A stretch of 64,000 nucleotides of DNA from Lysinibacillus sphaericus (GTDB lineage Bacteria; Bacillota; Bacilli; Bacillales_A; Planococcaceae). Under the pieces are notes generated by a model that searched no databases, was not told the origin of the DNA, and was given only the letters and a program-made list of their open reading frames with translations. This document shows, piece by piece, positions 52,061 to 60,432 of the stretch (its first letter is position 1; each line of letters opens with the position of its first letter). The stretch spans positions 124,001 through 188,000 of the forward strand of contig NZ_SADV01000003.1 of the NCBI RefSeq assembly GCF_006864135.1, in the 5' to 3' direction. Both the position numbers and the translations under genes were made by a program.

Positions 52061-52801
52061 CTATTGAATGAAGATAAAATCATATAAGAGTTGTACTATT
52101 AGCACAATGGTTACAATACGTAGTAATAGCTTTACTTGACTTGCCTTAACCTTTCTTGCAAGGATAATTCCTATTTGCGCACCAATGACAGAACCAACCA
52201 TTAACACGATAGTCAATGGCCAATCAATTTTACCTGTGGCAATATACGTAATTGCGGCTCCAGAGCACATCGCAAAAACACCTACACGTGACAGACCTAC
52301 AGCTTTCATATAAGAGATTTTCTCATGAGCATATGTATAAAGTGCCAGCGTACTGCTCCCAGGACCGAACATCCCATCATAAAAACCAACACCAAGAAGT
52401 ATTGGACCGTTTTTGCGATTCATTGTAAAGCTTTCTTTTTCTCCAAATTCAGCCCCACCTATAAAGGACATAATAAGGGCAAAGCCTAATAGAATAATCG
52501 CGATGAACGTCAATGTTTGACTGCTCATAAACGATGCAAACAGACCTCCAAGGGTACCACCTACTAGGGAAACAAATAGTACTGAGCGCATTTCTGACCA
52601 TGACAATTCTTTTCTTTTATATATCGTGTAGAAGCTTGAAAAGGCGCTGACCATATTTGAAACCTTATTCGCACCAATCGCTGAATGGACCGGTACCCCC
52701 ATTAACATCATAGTTGGTAATGTAATTAACCCTCCGCCTCCAACTAATGTTCCAATGACGTTGCCTGTGATGCCTATTAGTAAAAACAACAAGTATTCCA
52801 T
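52061..52801 (-). CDS. TauE/SafE-family permease
   Basis: A 246-residue membrane protein with about eight hydrophobic segments. GTLVGGGGLITLPTMMLMGV at the N-terminus and YDGMFGPGSSTLALYTYAHE in the second half are the two glycine-rich repeats of the sulfite-exporter TauE/SafE family. Members export sulfite, sulfoacetate or other organic anions; direction and cargo are uncertain here. The ATG at 52801 follows AAGGATGAG; an upstream ATG at 52825 has no site. Stands alone. Confidence 0.88.
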   Translation of the reverse strand: MEYLLFLLIGITGNVIGTLVGGGGLITLPTMMLMGVPVHSAIGANKVSNMVSAFSSFYTIYKRKELSWSEMRSVLFVSLVGGTLGGLFASFMSSQTLTFIAIILLGFALIMSFIGGAEFGEKESFTMNRKNGPILLGVGFYDGMFGPGSSTLALYTYAHEKISYMKAVGLSRVGVFAMCSGAAITYIATGKIDWPLTIVLMVGSVIGAQIGIILARKVKASQVKLLLRIVTIVLIVQLLYDFIFIQ

Positions 52802-52892
52802 CTCATCCTTCTTTCTATGACACACATGATGGTATTCATATGATACAGTATAACAGACTGCTACTTTTTAAGATAAACTACGAGGTGAACGA

Positions 52893-53390
52893 ATGCTTGA
52901 ACAACAAAAAACACTTACACCGCGTTTTTGTAAGCCACTAACGCTTATTGTCGCGACCATTTTTTTAGCTGGCATTACGGCAACGCTTATCCAATACAGT
53001 AAGCTCCCCGCAACTATACCCGTTTTGCAAAGCTTTACAAGTGAACATGCGCAATTTGGTCCGAAAATCGCTATTTTTTATTTACCCTTTATTGCCTTCA
53101 TGCTATTTTTACTTTTACAATACTTAGAGATTAGAGCCGCTTATCCGATCCCACGTAAAAATAAGCCTACCTTATCTCATACAGAGCGACAAAATGGGAT
53201 CATTATTTTCTGTCTCATCAAAAATAGTATACTACTGTACTTTACATATTCACTTTTCAATGACTTAACAGTGGCTTTAGGCCATAATCGCATTTTACAG
53301 CAGTGGCATGCTTATTTATTTCTATTTGTACTATGTACTATATTTATAATAGGAGCTGTTCGTGGGATTTTATTGAGTAAGAAGGAATAA
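52893..53390 (+). CDS. four-helix membrane protein, DUF1648-like
   Basis: A 165-residue membrane protein with hydrophobic segments at about 17-35, 58-77, 104-122 and 140-160. The stretch YSKLPATIPVLQSF after the first segment resembles the LP-x-x-IPxH loop of DUF1648 proteins, but His is absent, so the link is tentative. CGAGGTG precedes the ATG at 52893. It is divergent from the TauE-like gene and ends in a strong terminator. Function unknown. Confidence 0.75.
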   Translation: MLEQQKTLTPRFCKPLTLIVATIFLAGITATLIQYSKLPATIPVLQSFTSEHAQFGPKIAIFYLPFIAFMLFLLLQYLEIRAAYPIPRKNKPTLSHTERQNGIIIFCLIKNSILLYFTYSLFNDLTVALGHNRILQQWHAYLFLFVLCTIFIIGAVRGILLSKKE

Positions 53391-53426
53391 AGCGTACCTC
53401 ACTCCGATACTGTGTTGATGGGAAAT

Positions 53427-53482
53427 TAAAACCACCTATACCTTTGCAATTGTCTATTATGCAAAAGGTATAGGTGGTTTTA
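53427..53482. terminator. bidirectional terminator
   Basis: AAACCACCTATACC and GGTATAGGTGGTTT form a 14-base-pair stem, extended by TTTGCA/TGCAAA. It serves the convergent membrane protein gene and the anti-sigma gene. Confidence 0.9.
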
Positions 53483-53494
53483 TTATTAAATCAA

Positions 53495-54370
53495 TTAATA
53501 AAGCATAATAATTAAAACAAGTGTTGCACTAATAATACTAATTTTTATTGTTTCTACTTTATATATGGAATATGTCTGTACCTCTCGCTTTAGATTATGC
53601 CAAATAATGAAACCATATAAAAACGCAAACATAATCATTAATGGTTTATATAATGGGCCGACCCATGTTGCCCAAGCAAAAACGCTTGAAAGCATCGCAA
53701 GTACAAGTACTAACAGCCACCATATACGCTTAGATGGTTTCGATTCTTCTAGATTATGACGTTTATAATAGTACATAGAGAATATATTTACAACTACCAC
53801 AATAAGTGGCAGGATAAATATCCATGGTATTGTTTCTACAGAGTATAATGTTTGAAATACTTCATCATACATGTCAGAATTCCCAACAAAAAATTGGCCC
53901 GAATCAACATTTAGCATGCCTGTATCTGAAATCTGATAACGCTCTTCCCGATGATCTTTAACAACTACTACATCTGCAATATGGTTACCTAACTTTCCAT
54001 CTGCCTTTTTGACATACTGTGTTAAGTCTTCAAAAAAGCTATAAACTATTGTATCTTCAACCTTCTTTATAGAAATATACAAACTCGAACTTCGCGCAAA
54101 GAATTTCCCTCCTTTTCCTCCGAAATGCTTATAAATTGCTTGGATGGATTGATCAGCAGTTTGATGTGGTGATGAATTTTGTGGGATCAAAATTAAAAAT
54201 AGAGCAATCATGGCAATCGTTAGTAGTAAAAAACTTTCCTTCCATAAAGTTAAGCCATTTCTTTTCTTATGGTGAATGTGTTCATAAATACGGGCCTTTA
54301 CAGCCTGATCTTCTGGTAATTTATTGAGATCCTTCAGTCGTTTGTTTAAATCCAAATTCATCACCTCCAA
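53495..54370 (-). CDS. membrane anti-sigma factor partner of the ECF sigma
   Basis: Up to 291 residues: an N-terminal cytoplasmic segment of about 40 residues (NLDLNKRLKDLNKLPEDQAV), one membrane helix, an extracellular domain of about 130 residues, then four more membrane segments. Overlap with the sigma gene by 50 bases and the membrane topology suggest an anti-sigma factor that holds the sigma until a surface signal arrives. No ZAS zinc motif (HxxxCxxC) is seen. The start is ambiguous: TTG 54370, ATG 54361, or TTG 54355, the last being best spaced from GGAGGTG. Function is inferred from context. Confidence 0.7.
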   Translation of the reverse strand: MEVMNLDLNKRLKDLNKLPEDQAVKARIYEHIHHKKRNGLTLWKESFLLLTIAMIALFLILIPQNSSPHQTADQSIQAIYKHFGGKGGKFFARSSSLYISIKKVEDTIVYSFFEDLTQYVKKADGKLGNHIADVVVVKDHREERYQISDTGMLNVDSGQFFVGNSDMYDEVFQTLYSVETIPWIFILPLIVVVVNIFSMYYYKRHNLEESKPSKRIWWLLVLVLAMLSSVFAWATWVGPLYKPLMIMFAFLYGFIIWHNLKREVQTYSIYKVETIKISIISATLVLIIMLY

Positions 54371-54839
54371 GTATCTTCTCTAAAGCCTTCATAGCATTTC
54401 TCTGTGTATTCGCTATTTTCACTGTAGACCACCCTAAAATTTCACTAGTTTCGGCTAAATTCAACTCTTCAATTTTTCTGTAAATAAGAACCTCTCGATA
54501 TTCAGGCTTTAATAATTGGATTGCTTCATATAACAGTCGACGCTCCTCAGACTGCATGATCCAATCATGCGGTACATATTGTGTCTCCCGTTTTTCATGT
54601 TCTCTTTGAAATGGCAACCATTTAATAAGTGCTTTTTTCCTATATGTATCATAGACAAGGTTTCGTGCAATTCTCCTTATATAAGTGCCCATAGAAGCCT
54701 CATTTCTAAACTGTCCTTTATAAACACGGATAAAGGTTTCCTGCGTTAAGTCCTCCGCTAAACCTGGATCCGAGACCATATAGTAAATAAATTGATAAAT
54801 GCATTGAAAATATTGTTCATAAAGCTCATCAAACTCCAT
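54321..54839 (-). CDS. ECF-type RNA polymerase sigma factor
   Basis: A 172-residue sigma-70 family protein. FDELYEQYFQCIYQFIYYMV and LAEDLTQETFIRVYKG form region 2, which melts and reads the -10; LLKPEYREVLIYRKIEELNL and SEILGWSTVKIANTQRNAMK form region 4, which reads the -35. It lacks regions 1 and 3, as extracytoplasmic-function sigmas do. AGAGGTGAG precedes the ATG. Upstream on the minus strand there is CGTCTAATAAA, like the -10 of the secreted tandem genes, but no GAAC-type box at 16 bases. It is the only sigma gene in the window. Confidence 0.93.
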   Translation of the reverse strand: MEFDELYEQYFQCIYQFIYYMVSDPGLAEDLTQETFIRVYKGQFRNEASMGTYIRRIARNLVYDTYRKKALIKWLPFQREHEKRETQYVPHDWIMQSEERRLLYEAIQLLKPEYREVLIYRKIEELNLAETSEILGWSTVKIANTQRNAMKALEKILGGDEFGFKQTTEGSQ

Positions 54840-54918
54840 CTTCTCACCTCTCTTACTTTATTAGACGAATGAGGAAACAAGATTTGTATGTTTAAGTGTA
54901 AATTTACTAAGTTAAAAA

Positions 54919-54953
54919 AAAGGCTACCTGACACCATATAGTATCAAGTAGCC
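54919..54953 (-). terminator. terminator of the membrane protein operon
   Basis: AGGCTACCTGA and TCAAGTAGCCT form an 11-position stem with one bulge; on the minus strand it is followed by TTTTTTTTAAC. Confidence 0.85.
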
Positions 54954-54961
54954 TAAATTTT

Positions 54962-55585
54962 TTAAAGATCCGTTTTCATATTTTCAAATGCATGTATTAA
55001 CACATACTTTTGTACACCACGAGCCATTTCAATGCTTTCCTGGGCATGATGATGAAGGGCTGTTTCATTCTTCGTTTTGTATGCATAAACCGCTTCAATT
55101 GCTGGTTGCATCCACGGCTTTGTAAGCTGATCGCTGCGCATGTCAGTTGTTCGTCCTTCAAGTGCAGCGATATAACATTTTGCATAGCTAGTTAATGGCT
55201 CTTTTTTTATTTTATCGGCCGCATCCTTTGCTTCCTCTAAATTCTCTTTCATGATCGCCATCAGAAATTTACAGTTATACTTCATTGCTGGCTGCTTATA
55301 TTTTACAATGGCTGTTTCTAATGAGTGAAGCTGCTCTTCCCTAGTCCCATAAGCAAGAGTGTAAGGATAGGCAAAAAACGGATCATTTTTACGATCTTTT
55401 ACTAATTTATCTACCATCTTCATATTATTTGTCCTAAATAAAATATGTATATGTCTATAAAGCATTGCCATCACTGTAAGGGTAATAATGCAGATTGTAA
55501 TGGATAGGTGCACGCCTGCTAGTGATAGTACTATTGTTAAAATAAATATGAACAAATAAAATATGGTAAGTTTTGTAATTCTCAT
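54962..55585 (-). CDS. membrane-anchored helical-repeat protein of unknown function
   Basis: A 207-residue protein with two N-terminal membrane segments (residues 6-45) and a helical cytoplasmic part (about 55-207) with TPR-like spacing (EEQLHSLETAIVKYKQPAMK, then LMAIMKENLEEAKDAADKIK). GGAGGAATT precedes the ATG. It is the last of three co-oriented genes with the HhH protein and the small membrane protein. I do not recognise the family; a scaffold or interaction protein is plausible. Confidence 0.75.
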   Translation of the reverse strand: MRITKLTIFYLFIFILTIVLSLAGVHLSITICIITLTVMAMLYRHIHILFRTNNMKMVDKLVKDRKNDPFFAYPYTLAYGTREEQLHSLETAIVKYKQPAMKYNCKFLMAIMKENLEEAKDAADKIKKEPLTSYAKCYIAALEGRTTDMRSDQLTKPWMQPAIEAVYAYKTKNETALHHHAQESIEMARGVQKYVLIHAFENMKTDL

Positions 55586-55593
55586 AATTCCTC

Positions 55594-55761
55594 CTACTGT
55601 AGTTTCCTCCGCATTTTTCGAGAAAAAATAAAGCCAGCTCCAAGGAAGAATACAAGCGCCATAAACTTCATGAGAGGAATAATAAATAACTTGCTAATCA
55701 CGAAAACAACCAAAATATAATAGACCACCATTAACAGTAAAAATAACGTTAGTTTATTCAC
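55594..55761 (-). CDS. small two-helix membrane protein
   Basis: A 55-residue hydrophobic protein starting at GTG 55761 (NKLTLFLLLMVVYYILVVFV after the initiator) and ending in the basic tail SRKMRRKLQ. GTGAATAA overlaps the HhH gene stop, and AGGAAG is six bases upstream, so translation is coupled. Nine bases separate it from the next gene. Function unknown. Confidence 0.65.
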   Translation of the reverse strand: MNKLTLFLLLMVVYYILVVFVISKLFIIPLMKFMALVFFLGAGFIFSRKMRRKLQ

Positions 55762-55939
55762 TGTGCTTCCTACTTTCATTCAGTACTGTTTCAATGGCCG
55801 CTAGCGCTTTCGGTCCCATCCCATGTAAATTTTTTAACGCTGATAAATCAACCTTTTCCAATTGCTCTAATTTTGTATAGCCTGCCGCATTCAATGCACG
55901 TATAGCAGGTTTCGCTACTCCCTTTGGCCATTCCGTCAT
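55754..55939 (-). CDS. helix-hairpin-helix small protein
   Basis: A 61-residue soluble protein: KPAIRALNAAGYTKLEQLEK and LKNLHGMGPKALAAIETVLN form a tandem helix-hairpin-helix like the RNA polymerase alpha C-terminal domain and DNA repair proteins; GMGPKA is the DNA-backbone-binding hairpin. It may bind DNA non-specifically. GAAGGGACGAG lies before the ATG. Upstream, 55945-56045 on the minus strand encodes a membrane helix with a basic RRKKKGRA tail but no start codon, so it seems to be a fragment. Confidence 0.8.
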   Translation of the reverse strand: MTEWPKGVAKPAIRALNAAGYTKLEQLEKVDLSALKNLHGMGPKALAAIETVLNESRKHSE

Positions 55940-56078
55940 TTATGCTCGTCCCTTCTTTTTTCGTCTATTGAATAACACTACTCCTATAATACCTAATAAT
56001 AGTATAGCAAGTGAGACGACATGATAATTAACAAAAAAGTCGTAAATGCTATATTATTATAACGGTATATTGCGGTGA

Positions 56079-56180
56079 AAATCACGTCCCGAATCCGCTT
56101 TGTGCTTGCACAAAGAACTTCCTTTCCGATTCCGTGACTTCCGCCGGAGACTTTATCTTCTTTCAGCTGCTGAAGAAGTT
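56079..56180. repeat. dispersed intergenic repeat, family R2, copy 2
   Basis: TCCGTGACTTCCGCCGGAGA then CTTTATCTTCTTTCAG matches the copy at 51905-51990. The left part contains a TTTGTGC TTG CACAAAG hairpin. It appears to have replaced the 5' end of the short membrane fragment to its left. Confidence 0.7.
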
Positions 56181-56287
56181 AATTACAATCAAGCAACCTT
56201 TTACTACCTACTCGATGAACTGTACTTCAATCACCTCTCTGCTTTATTATGCAATCGAATAGGATGAAATGCAAATAAGCTAGGTCT

Positions 56288-56896
56288 TTAGAGCACATTG
56301 AACATTGCCATGAAAGAGGCAATCAGATTACTAATGCCATGTATGCCCCAGCTTGTTAAGATGGAGCCATTAGATTTTCTCTCATTGATCCACCCCAATA
56401 AATAACCTGCAAACGCGGCTGACATAACAACTAATACGACGGCTCCAAAAGGAATAAAAGAAAACATCATCAATCCATGTAAAATGCCAAATAGTAAACT
56501 TTGTACGATATTTCCTATTTGAAAACCAAACCTATGCATGAATCTTTTCAGTAAAAAGCCTCAGAACAATAGCTCCTCTGAAAATCCAGTTTGTACAATA
56601 GCATAGAAAAAGACTGGTATGAGTGCTGAAAAACCAAGTCCTGTAAAACGATTGGACGCTAAAATTGAACTGTCTAGGTAAAGATAAGTAATTAAAGTGA
56701 GTGGTAAGGTTAATAAAACAATGATGAATAAAAACCATACAAAATATATCCCTTTATTTTCAATGACAAGCTTTTTGAGGCCGATCCATCTTAAAAATGA
56801 TTGTTCCTTTCTTGCTGAGAAAAACCACCAAATAAACGGTATAACTGAAAATAATATGACTTGAAAAATTGCGCTTAGTACACTTTCCAAAACCAT
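56288..56896 (-). pseudogene. CPBP-family intramembrane protease with an internal stop
   Basis: From the ATG at 56896 (GGGGGG upstream) the frame encodes membrane segments up to TGFSEELLF, then a TGA at 56563-56561, and continues in the same frame as GFLLKRFMHRFGFQIGNIVQ through the second motif LLFGILHG and third SWGIHGISNL. The stop sits exactly at the Arg codon of the EExxxR motif, consistent with CGA to TGA. All other CPBP (Rce1/abortive-infection type) motifs are intact, so the mutation looks recent. CPBP proteases process or protect against peptides such as bacteriocins. Confidence 0.85.
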
Positions 56897-56974
56897 AATT
56901 CCCCCCCTGTTCAAAATGTTTTACATGAAGAATGACAAGTGATGGTAAGCTGTTTTCCGGAAATCGCTAGTTGA

Positions 56975-57190
56975 TGTTTGAAGTTCGCCGGTAACATCTG
57001 CTTTTTCGCCGCTTAATGTTTGAATTGCGCTGCTAACTCTTGCTTTTCCACCGCTTAATGTGGAAACTTCGCCGCTAACTCCTGCTTTTCCGCCGCTTAA
57101 TATGGAAACTTCGCCGCTAACTCCTGCTTTTCCGCCGCTTAATATGGAAACTTCGCCGCTAACTCTTGCTTTTCCGCCGCTTAATGTGGA
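56975..57190. repeat. 42-bp minisatellite, about five units
   Basis: Units of 42 bases alternate CGCCGCTAACTCCTGCTTTT and CCGCCGCTTAATATGGAAAC; the two central units are almost identical and the leftmost are degenerate. One minus-strand frame is open through the array and reads VSILSGGKAGVSGE per unit, but it has no start codon and is entered from a stop. It occupies the gap between the broken CPBP gene and the next secreted protein gene. Confidence 0.85.
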
Positions 57191-57298
57191 AACCCCGTAG
57201 GTACTCTATATTGCGTCTTTCTTCATGTTAAGCATATTAAACAGCAGAGTTGAAATCAAGATATTTTTAATGATAATCGTTAAATAATTATCCATTAT

Positions 57299-57346
57299 AA
57301 ATAAATATTAAATGTTATTCAGTAAATAAACATTTAATATTTATTT
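57299..57346. terminator. long AT-rich hairpin overlapping a gene end
   Basis: AAATAAATATTAAATGTT and AACATTTAATATTTATTT are perfectly complementary 18-base arms around a 12-base loop. The right arm includes the last codons and stop of the 133-residue protein gene. It may terminate or stabilise that mRNA. Confidence 0.7.
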
Positions 57347-57735
57347 GGATTTCGCTCAATAAATTCTGTAATTTCATCTTTTAATTCATAAACTAAATGA
57401 AAATAATGACGCTCATTCATTGCACCCTTCTTACGCCACTTTTGCATTTCTTGATAGTGGAAAGTGATAAAATAGCTTTCAATCTCACGACGTTCTATCC
57501 CTTCCTTTTTTGCCATATCGACAATAGAAAGACCTTCTTTCCAGTATTGATCATAGACGTCTTGCGTTATCCCAAGCACCTTACAAATAGCAGCATAATC
57601 GTATTTCACATGGTAAACAAGCTGTCCATCTTCACCATTTGCATGTTGTTGAATTACATTATTTGCATAACAAATTGGTGTAAAGCTCATTATAAGTAGG
57701 CTCGTGAGAACTATTTTTTTGAATGATGCTTTCAT
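57334..57735 (-). CDS. small secreted protein of unknown function
   Basis: A 133-residue exported protein: signal peptide KASFKKIVLTSLLIMSFTPI with cleavage near CYANN. The mature part contains CKVLGITQDVYDQYWKEGLS followed by IVDMAKKEGIERREIESYFI, a helical motif also seen in other Bacillus secreted proteins. AAGGAGG precedes the ATG at 57735. It stands alone. Function unknown. Confidence 0.78.
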   Translation of the reverse strand: MKASFKKIVLTSLLIMSFTPICYANNVIQQHANGEDGQLVYHVKYDYAAICKVLGITQDVYDQYWKEGLSIVDMAKKEGIERREIESYFITFHYQEMQKWRKKGAMNERHYFHLVYELKDEITEFIERNPNKY

Positions 57736-57795
57736 GTTAAACCTCCTTCATGTTTTCACTAGTGTGTGAGGTTTAAAAAAATCATATTCCTTTGA

Positions 57796-58224
57796 TCACA
57801 ATGCTTTTCGAAAAGAAAAGCACCATTTTTCATATCCTAATCGATCTTCATAAAAACGATGCGCACTAGTCCTTTGAATACCAGACTCTAAAGCAATATA
57901 GTGCGCGCCATTTTCTTTGCCCCATTTGTGAAGATAGTGCAATAATATTTCTCCATAACCTAATGAACGATACTCCTCATCCGTCACTAAATCATAGACA
58001 AAAATATGGCGTTCACTGTAAAAGTTGACTCTCCAACTTAATCCGGCGACAGCCACAATGTTCTTATTTTCGTATAAAGCAAATAACAAATAGCCATCTT
58101 GGGTCATTTCTTTTAATAATTGGAGGTATTTTTCTACTGTTAATTCCGTACGAAGCTGCACCATAACGTAATATGCTTCCATCCACTCCTGCTGCGTTGT
58201 TAATTTTTTGATTGCTATAGTCAT
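57796..58224 (-). CDS. GNAT-family N-acetyltransferase
   Basis: A 142-residue acetyltransferase. DEEYRSLGYGEILLHYLHKW is motif A with the acetyl-CoA loop, and TSAHRFYEDRLGYEKWCFSF is motif B. AGAGGAG precedes the ATG at 58224, 15 bases after the stop of the next acetyltransferase gene, so they form an operon. Both are divergent from a MocR-type regulator. Substrate unknown. Confidence 0.9.
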   Translation of the reverse strand: MTIAIKKLTTQQEWMEAYYVMVQLRTELTVEKYLQLLKEMTQDGYLLFALYENKNIVAVAGLSWRVNFYSERHIFVYDLVTDEEYRSLGYGEILLHYLHKWGKENGAHYIALESGIQRTSAHRFYEDRLGYEKWCFSFRKAL

Positions 58225-58239
58225 TATTCGAAACTCCTC

Positions 58240-58680
58240 TTACCAATATTTAATATAATGAAATACTCCATCGTCTATTTTCATCCCGAGCTTCTCATAT
58301 AATTTTTGAGCACGAGCGTTGTCTGTCGCTGTTTCTAAAGCTATATAACGCGCATCTTTCTGTAAACAGTATGAATAACACTGTTCAATTAGGCCTTGTG
58401 CTACACCTTGTTTCCTAGCATACTCTGCCACAAATAAATCGTTTAAAATATACGCCTGTTTCATTGCAACAGATGAAAAAATAGGATATAGCTGGACAAA
58501 ACCAACTGGCTCCGCATCCAAATAAGCTAAAAAAATTACCGACTCCTCCTTATTTAAACGCTCCATTAGAAACTGCTCAGCCTGTTCTAAATCTGTTGGT
58601 TGACCATAAAATTCTCGATAGGCATTAAATAATGGCACGACGTCTCCAACAGTTGCAAAGGTAACTGTACAAATCTCCAT
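58240..58680 (-). CDS. GNAT-family N-acetyltransferase
   Basis: A 146-residue acetyltransferase with EYARKQGVAQGLIEQCYSYC as the acetyl-CoA loop and TDNARAQKLYEKLGMKIDDG as the closing motif. It begins with GGGGAGAAA before the ATG at 58680 and is first in a two-gene operon. About 110 bases separate it from the divergent MocR-type gene, suggesting shared control. It may modify an amino acid or amine sensed by that regulator. Confidence 0.9.
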   Translation of the reverse strand: MEICTVTFATVGDVVPLFNAYREFYGQPTDLEQAEQFLMERLNKEESVIFLAYLDAEPVGFVQLYPIFSSVAMKQAYILNDLFVAEYARKQGVAQGLIEQCYSYCLQKDARYIALETATDNARAQKLYEKLGMKIDDGVFHYIKYW

Positions 58681-58792
58681 AATCGTTTCTCCCCATTTCT
58701 TTTAATATGTAATTCTTGTATTATGATAAAAAACTAACTGACATTTAAAAAGAAACAGTTTTCCACATTCCAACATGTCAAGGAGGGACTTT

Positions 58793-60181
58793 ATGGAGGA
58801 TTTTATTTTCTTATTTACAAATGAAGAGGCAAAATATAAACAAATTTATCAACAAATCAAATGGTTAATCGAACAACGGAGATTAACAACGAATGATTCG
58901 CTTCCTTCTATTCGAAGGCTAGCCGAAACTTTACATGTTAGCCGGAATACAACTTTAACTGCCTATGAGCAGCTCGTAGCGGAAGGATACATACGTGGTG
59001 AAAGACGAAAGGGATATTTCGTGAATGAATTTGAAAAAGTTTTTCTTCAGGAGGAGGAATGGCCTAGCCTTAGTCAAGAAATTAAAACTAACAGTGGGGA
59101 TGTCATCATTGACTTTCGGGCTGGAGCTGTCGATCAACAACATTTTCCTTTAAAAATATGGCGGCAAATGGCTAATCAAGTGTTACCTTTACAAAAGTGC
59201 TATGAATATGGCGACCCTTTCGGTGAGCCACTTCTAAAGGAACAGCTTGTACATTATTTGCTTCAAGCTCGTGGCGTACATGTAAATGAAGAGGACATTA
59301 TTATCGGTAGTAGCACGCAACAAATGTTAATTTATCTAGGCTTTCTATTAAAGCAAGATTTCCCAAGTGTTATTTTAGAAGACCCTGGCTACAACGGTGC
59401 ACGAGATGCGTTCAAGCTGCATGACTTTCAGATAGAAACTTTACCTGTGTCGGAAAAAGGAGCAAAGCTTGAGCATTTAAAGCATTTACATTCGCGCTTA
59501 CTTTATGTCACACCTTCTCATCATTTTCCATACGGCGTTTCCATGATCATTCAGCAGCGTCAAGCTTTAATTCAGTGGGCTAAAAAAGTTGATGGTTATA
59601 TACTTGAGGATGATTATGATAGTGAATTTCGTTATACGCAACAGCCATTTCCTGCTCTCGCCTCACTCGACAAGTCACGTGTGATTTATATGGGGACATT
59701 TTCAAAATCATTTTTACCAGCTATTCGTTTAAGCTATATGGTGCTACCGAAATCACTTGTACAGCCATATAAAGAACGCTTTGCTCATTTTGAACATAAC
59801 GCCTCGTCCTTACATCAATTAACAATGGGGAAATTCATGGAACAAGGTGAATGGACACGGCATATTAAAAGAATGCGTATCACCTATAAATATAAAATAA
59901 ATGCTCTTGTAGAGGAGCTTAACAAACAGTTCGGAGAAAAAATTACGATACTTGGAGAACAATCTGGACTTTATATATTAGTTAAGGTGCAAACTCAATG
60001 GTCAGAAGAGCAGCTCATTCAACATGCACAACAATACGGAGTCAAGGTCTACCCTACCAGCCCATATTTTCTACAACAGCCAAGCTCTATACCCATTATA
60101 CAATTAGGCTTTAGTAAATTAAAAATGGAGGACATCATTCTCGGTGTACAACTGCTAAGAAAAGCTTGGATTACGGAATAA
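58793..60181 (+). CDS. MocR/PdxR-type GntR regulator with aminotransferase domain
   Basis: A 462-residue regulator. Residues 1-70 hold the GntR winged helix (LPSIRRLAETLHVSRNTTLT). The rest is a fold-type I aminotransferase-like domain: LEDDYDSEFRY holds the PLP-stacking Asp/Tyr region, and YMGTFSKSFLPAIRLSYMV holds the PLP-binding Lys in SKSF. Such proteins sense PLP or amino compounds such as GABA. I take the ATG at 58793, four bases after AAGGAGGGA, over 58775. It probably controls the divergent acetyltransferase pair. Confidence 0.92.
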   Translation: MEDFIFLFTNEEAKYKQIYQQIKWLIEQRRLTTNDSLPSIRRLAETLHVSRNTTLTAYEQLVAEGYIRGERRKGYFVNEFEKVFLQEEEWPSLSQEIKTNSGDVIIDFRAGAVDQQHFPLKIWRQMANQVLPLQKCYEYGDPFGEPLLKEQLVHYLLQARGVHVNEEDIIIGSSTQQMLIYLGFLLKQDFPSVILEDPGYNGARDAFKLHDFQIETLPVSEKGAKLEHLKHLHSRLLYVTPSHHFPYGVSMIIQQRQALIQWAKKVDGYILEDDYDSEFRYTQQPFPALASLDKSRVIYMGTFSKSFLPAIRLSYMVLPKSLVQPYKERFAHFEHNASSLHQLTMGKFMEQGEWTRHIKRMRITYKYKINALVEELNKQFGEKITILGEQSGLYILVKVQTQWSEEQLIQHAQQYGVKVYPTSPYFLQQPSSIPIIQLGFSKLKMEDIILGVQLLRKAWITE

Positions 60182-60385
60182 TACGCCATAACTGCAAGGG
60201 TTATGGTTATGGCTACTCTTTATCTCGATCATCATATGTTTCATCAGCACATTCAACATAGTCGCTCCAGAAAATGTATGTTCCACTTTCCCGATATTGC
60301 GTCTTTGGGTGATCTGATTGCGGTTTTCTCTTGGAGCTGAGCAGTTCTTGCGTTGACCCGATTGGTTTTCTTTTGAACCTATAAA

Positions 60386-60420
60386 AAAGGAGTTTGCACA
60401 GATTGCCTCTGCACAAATCC
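60386..60420 (-). terminator. terminator of the Eis-like gene
   Basis: On the minus strand GGATTTG pairs with CAAACTCC, with an inner CAGA/TCTG stem, followed by TTTTTTATAG. The stretch from 60182 to here contains only a GCCATAAC/GTTATGGC hairpin after the MocR-type gene. Confidence 0.6.
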
Positions 60421-60432
60421 CCCAAATTTTTT

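Noticed and set aside
57000..57190. CRISPR array
   Set aside because: The repeats are contiguous 42-base units without unique spacers and there are no cas genes in the window.
57268..57295. AT-rich TAATGATAATCGTTAAATAA as a second Fur box
   Set aside because: The halves do not form a 7-1-7 repeat and it lies downstream of, not ahead of, the neighbouring gene.
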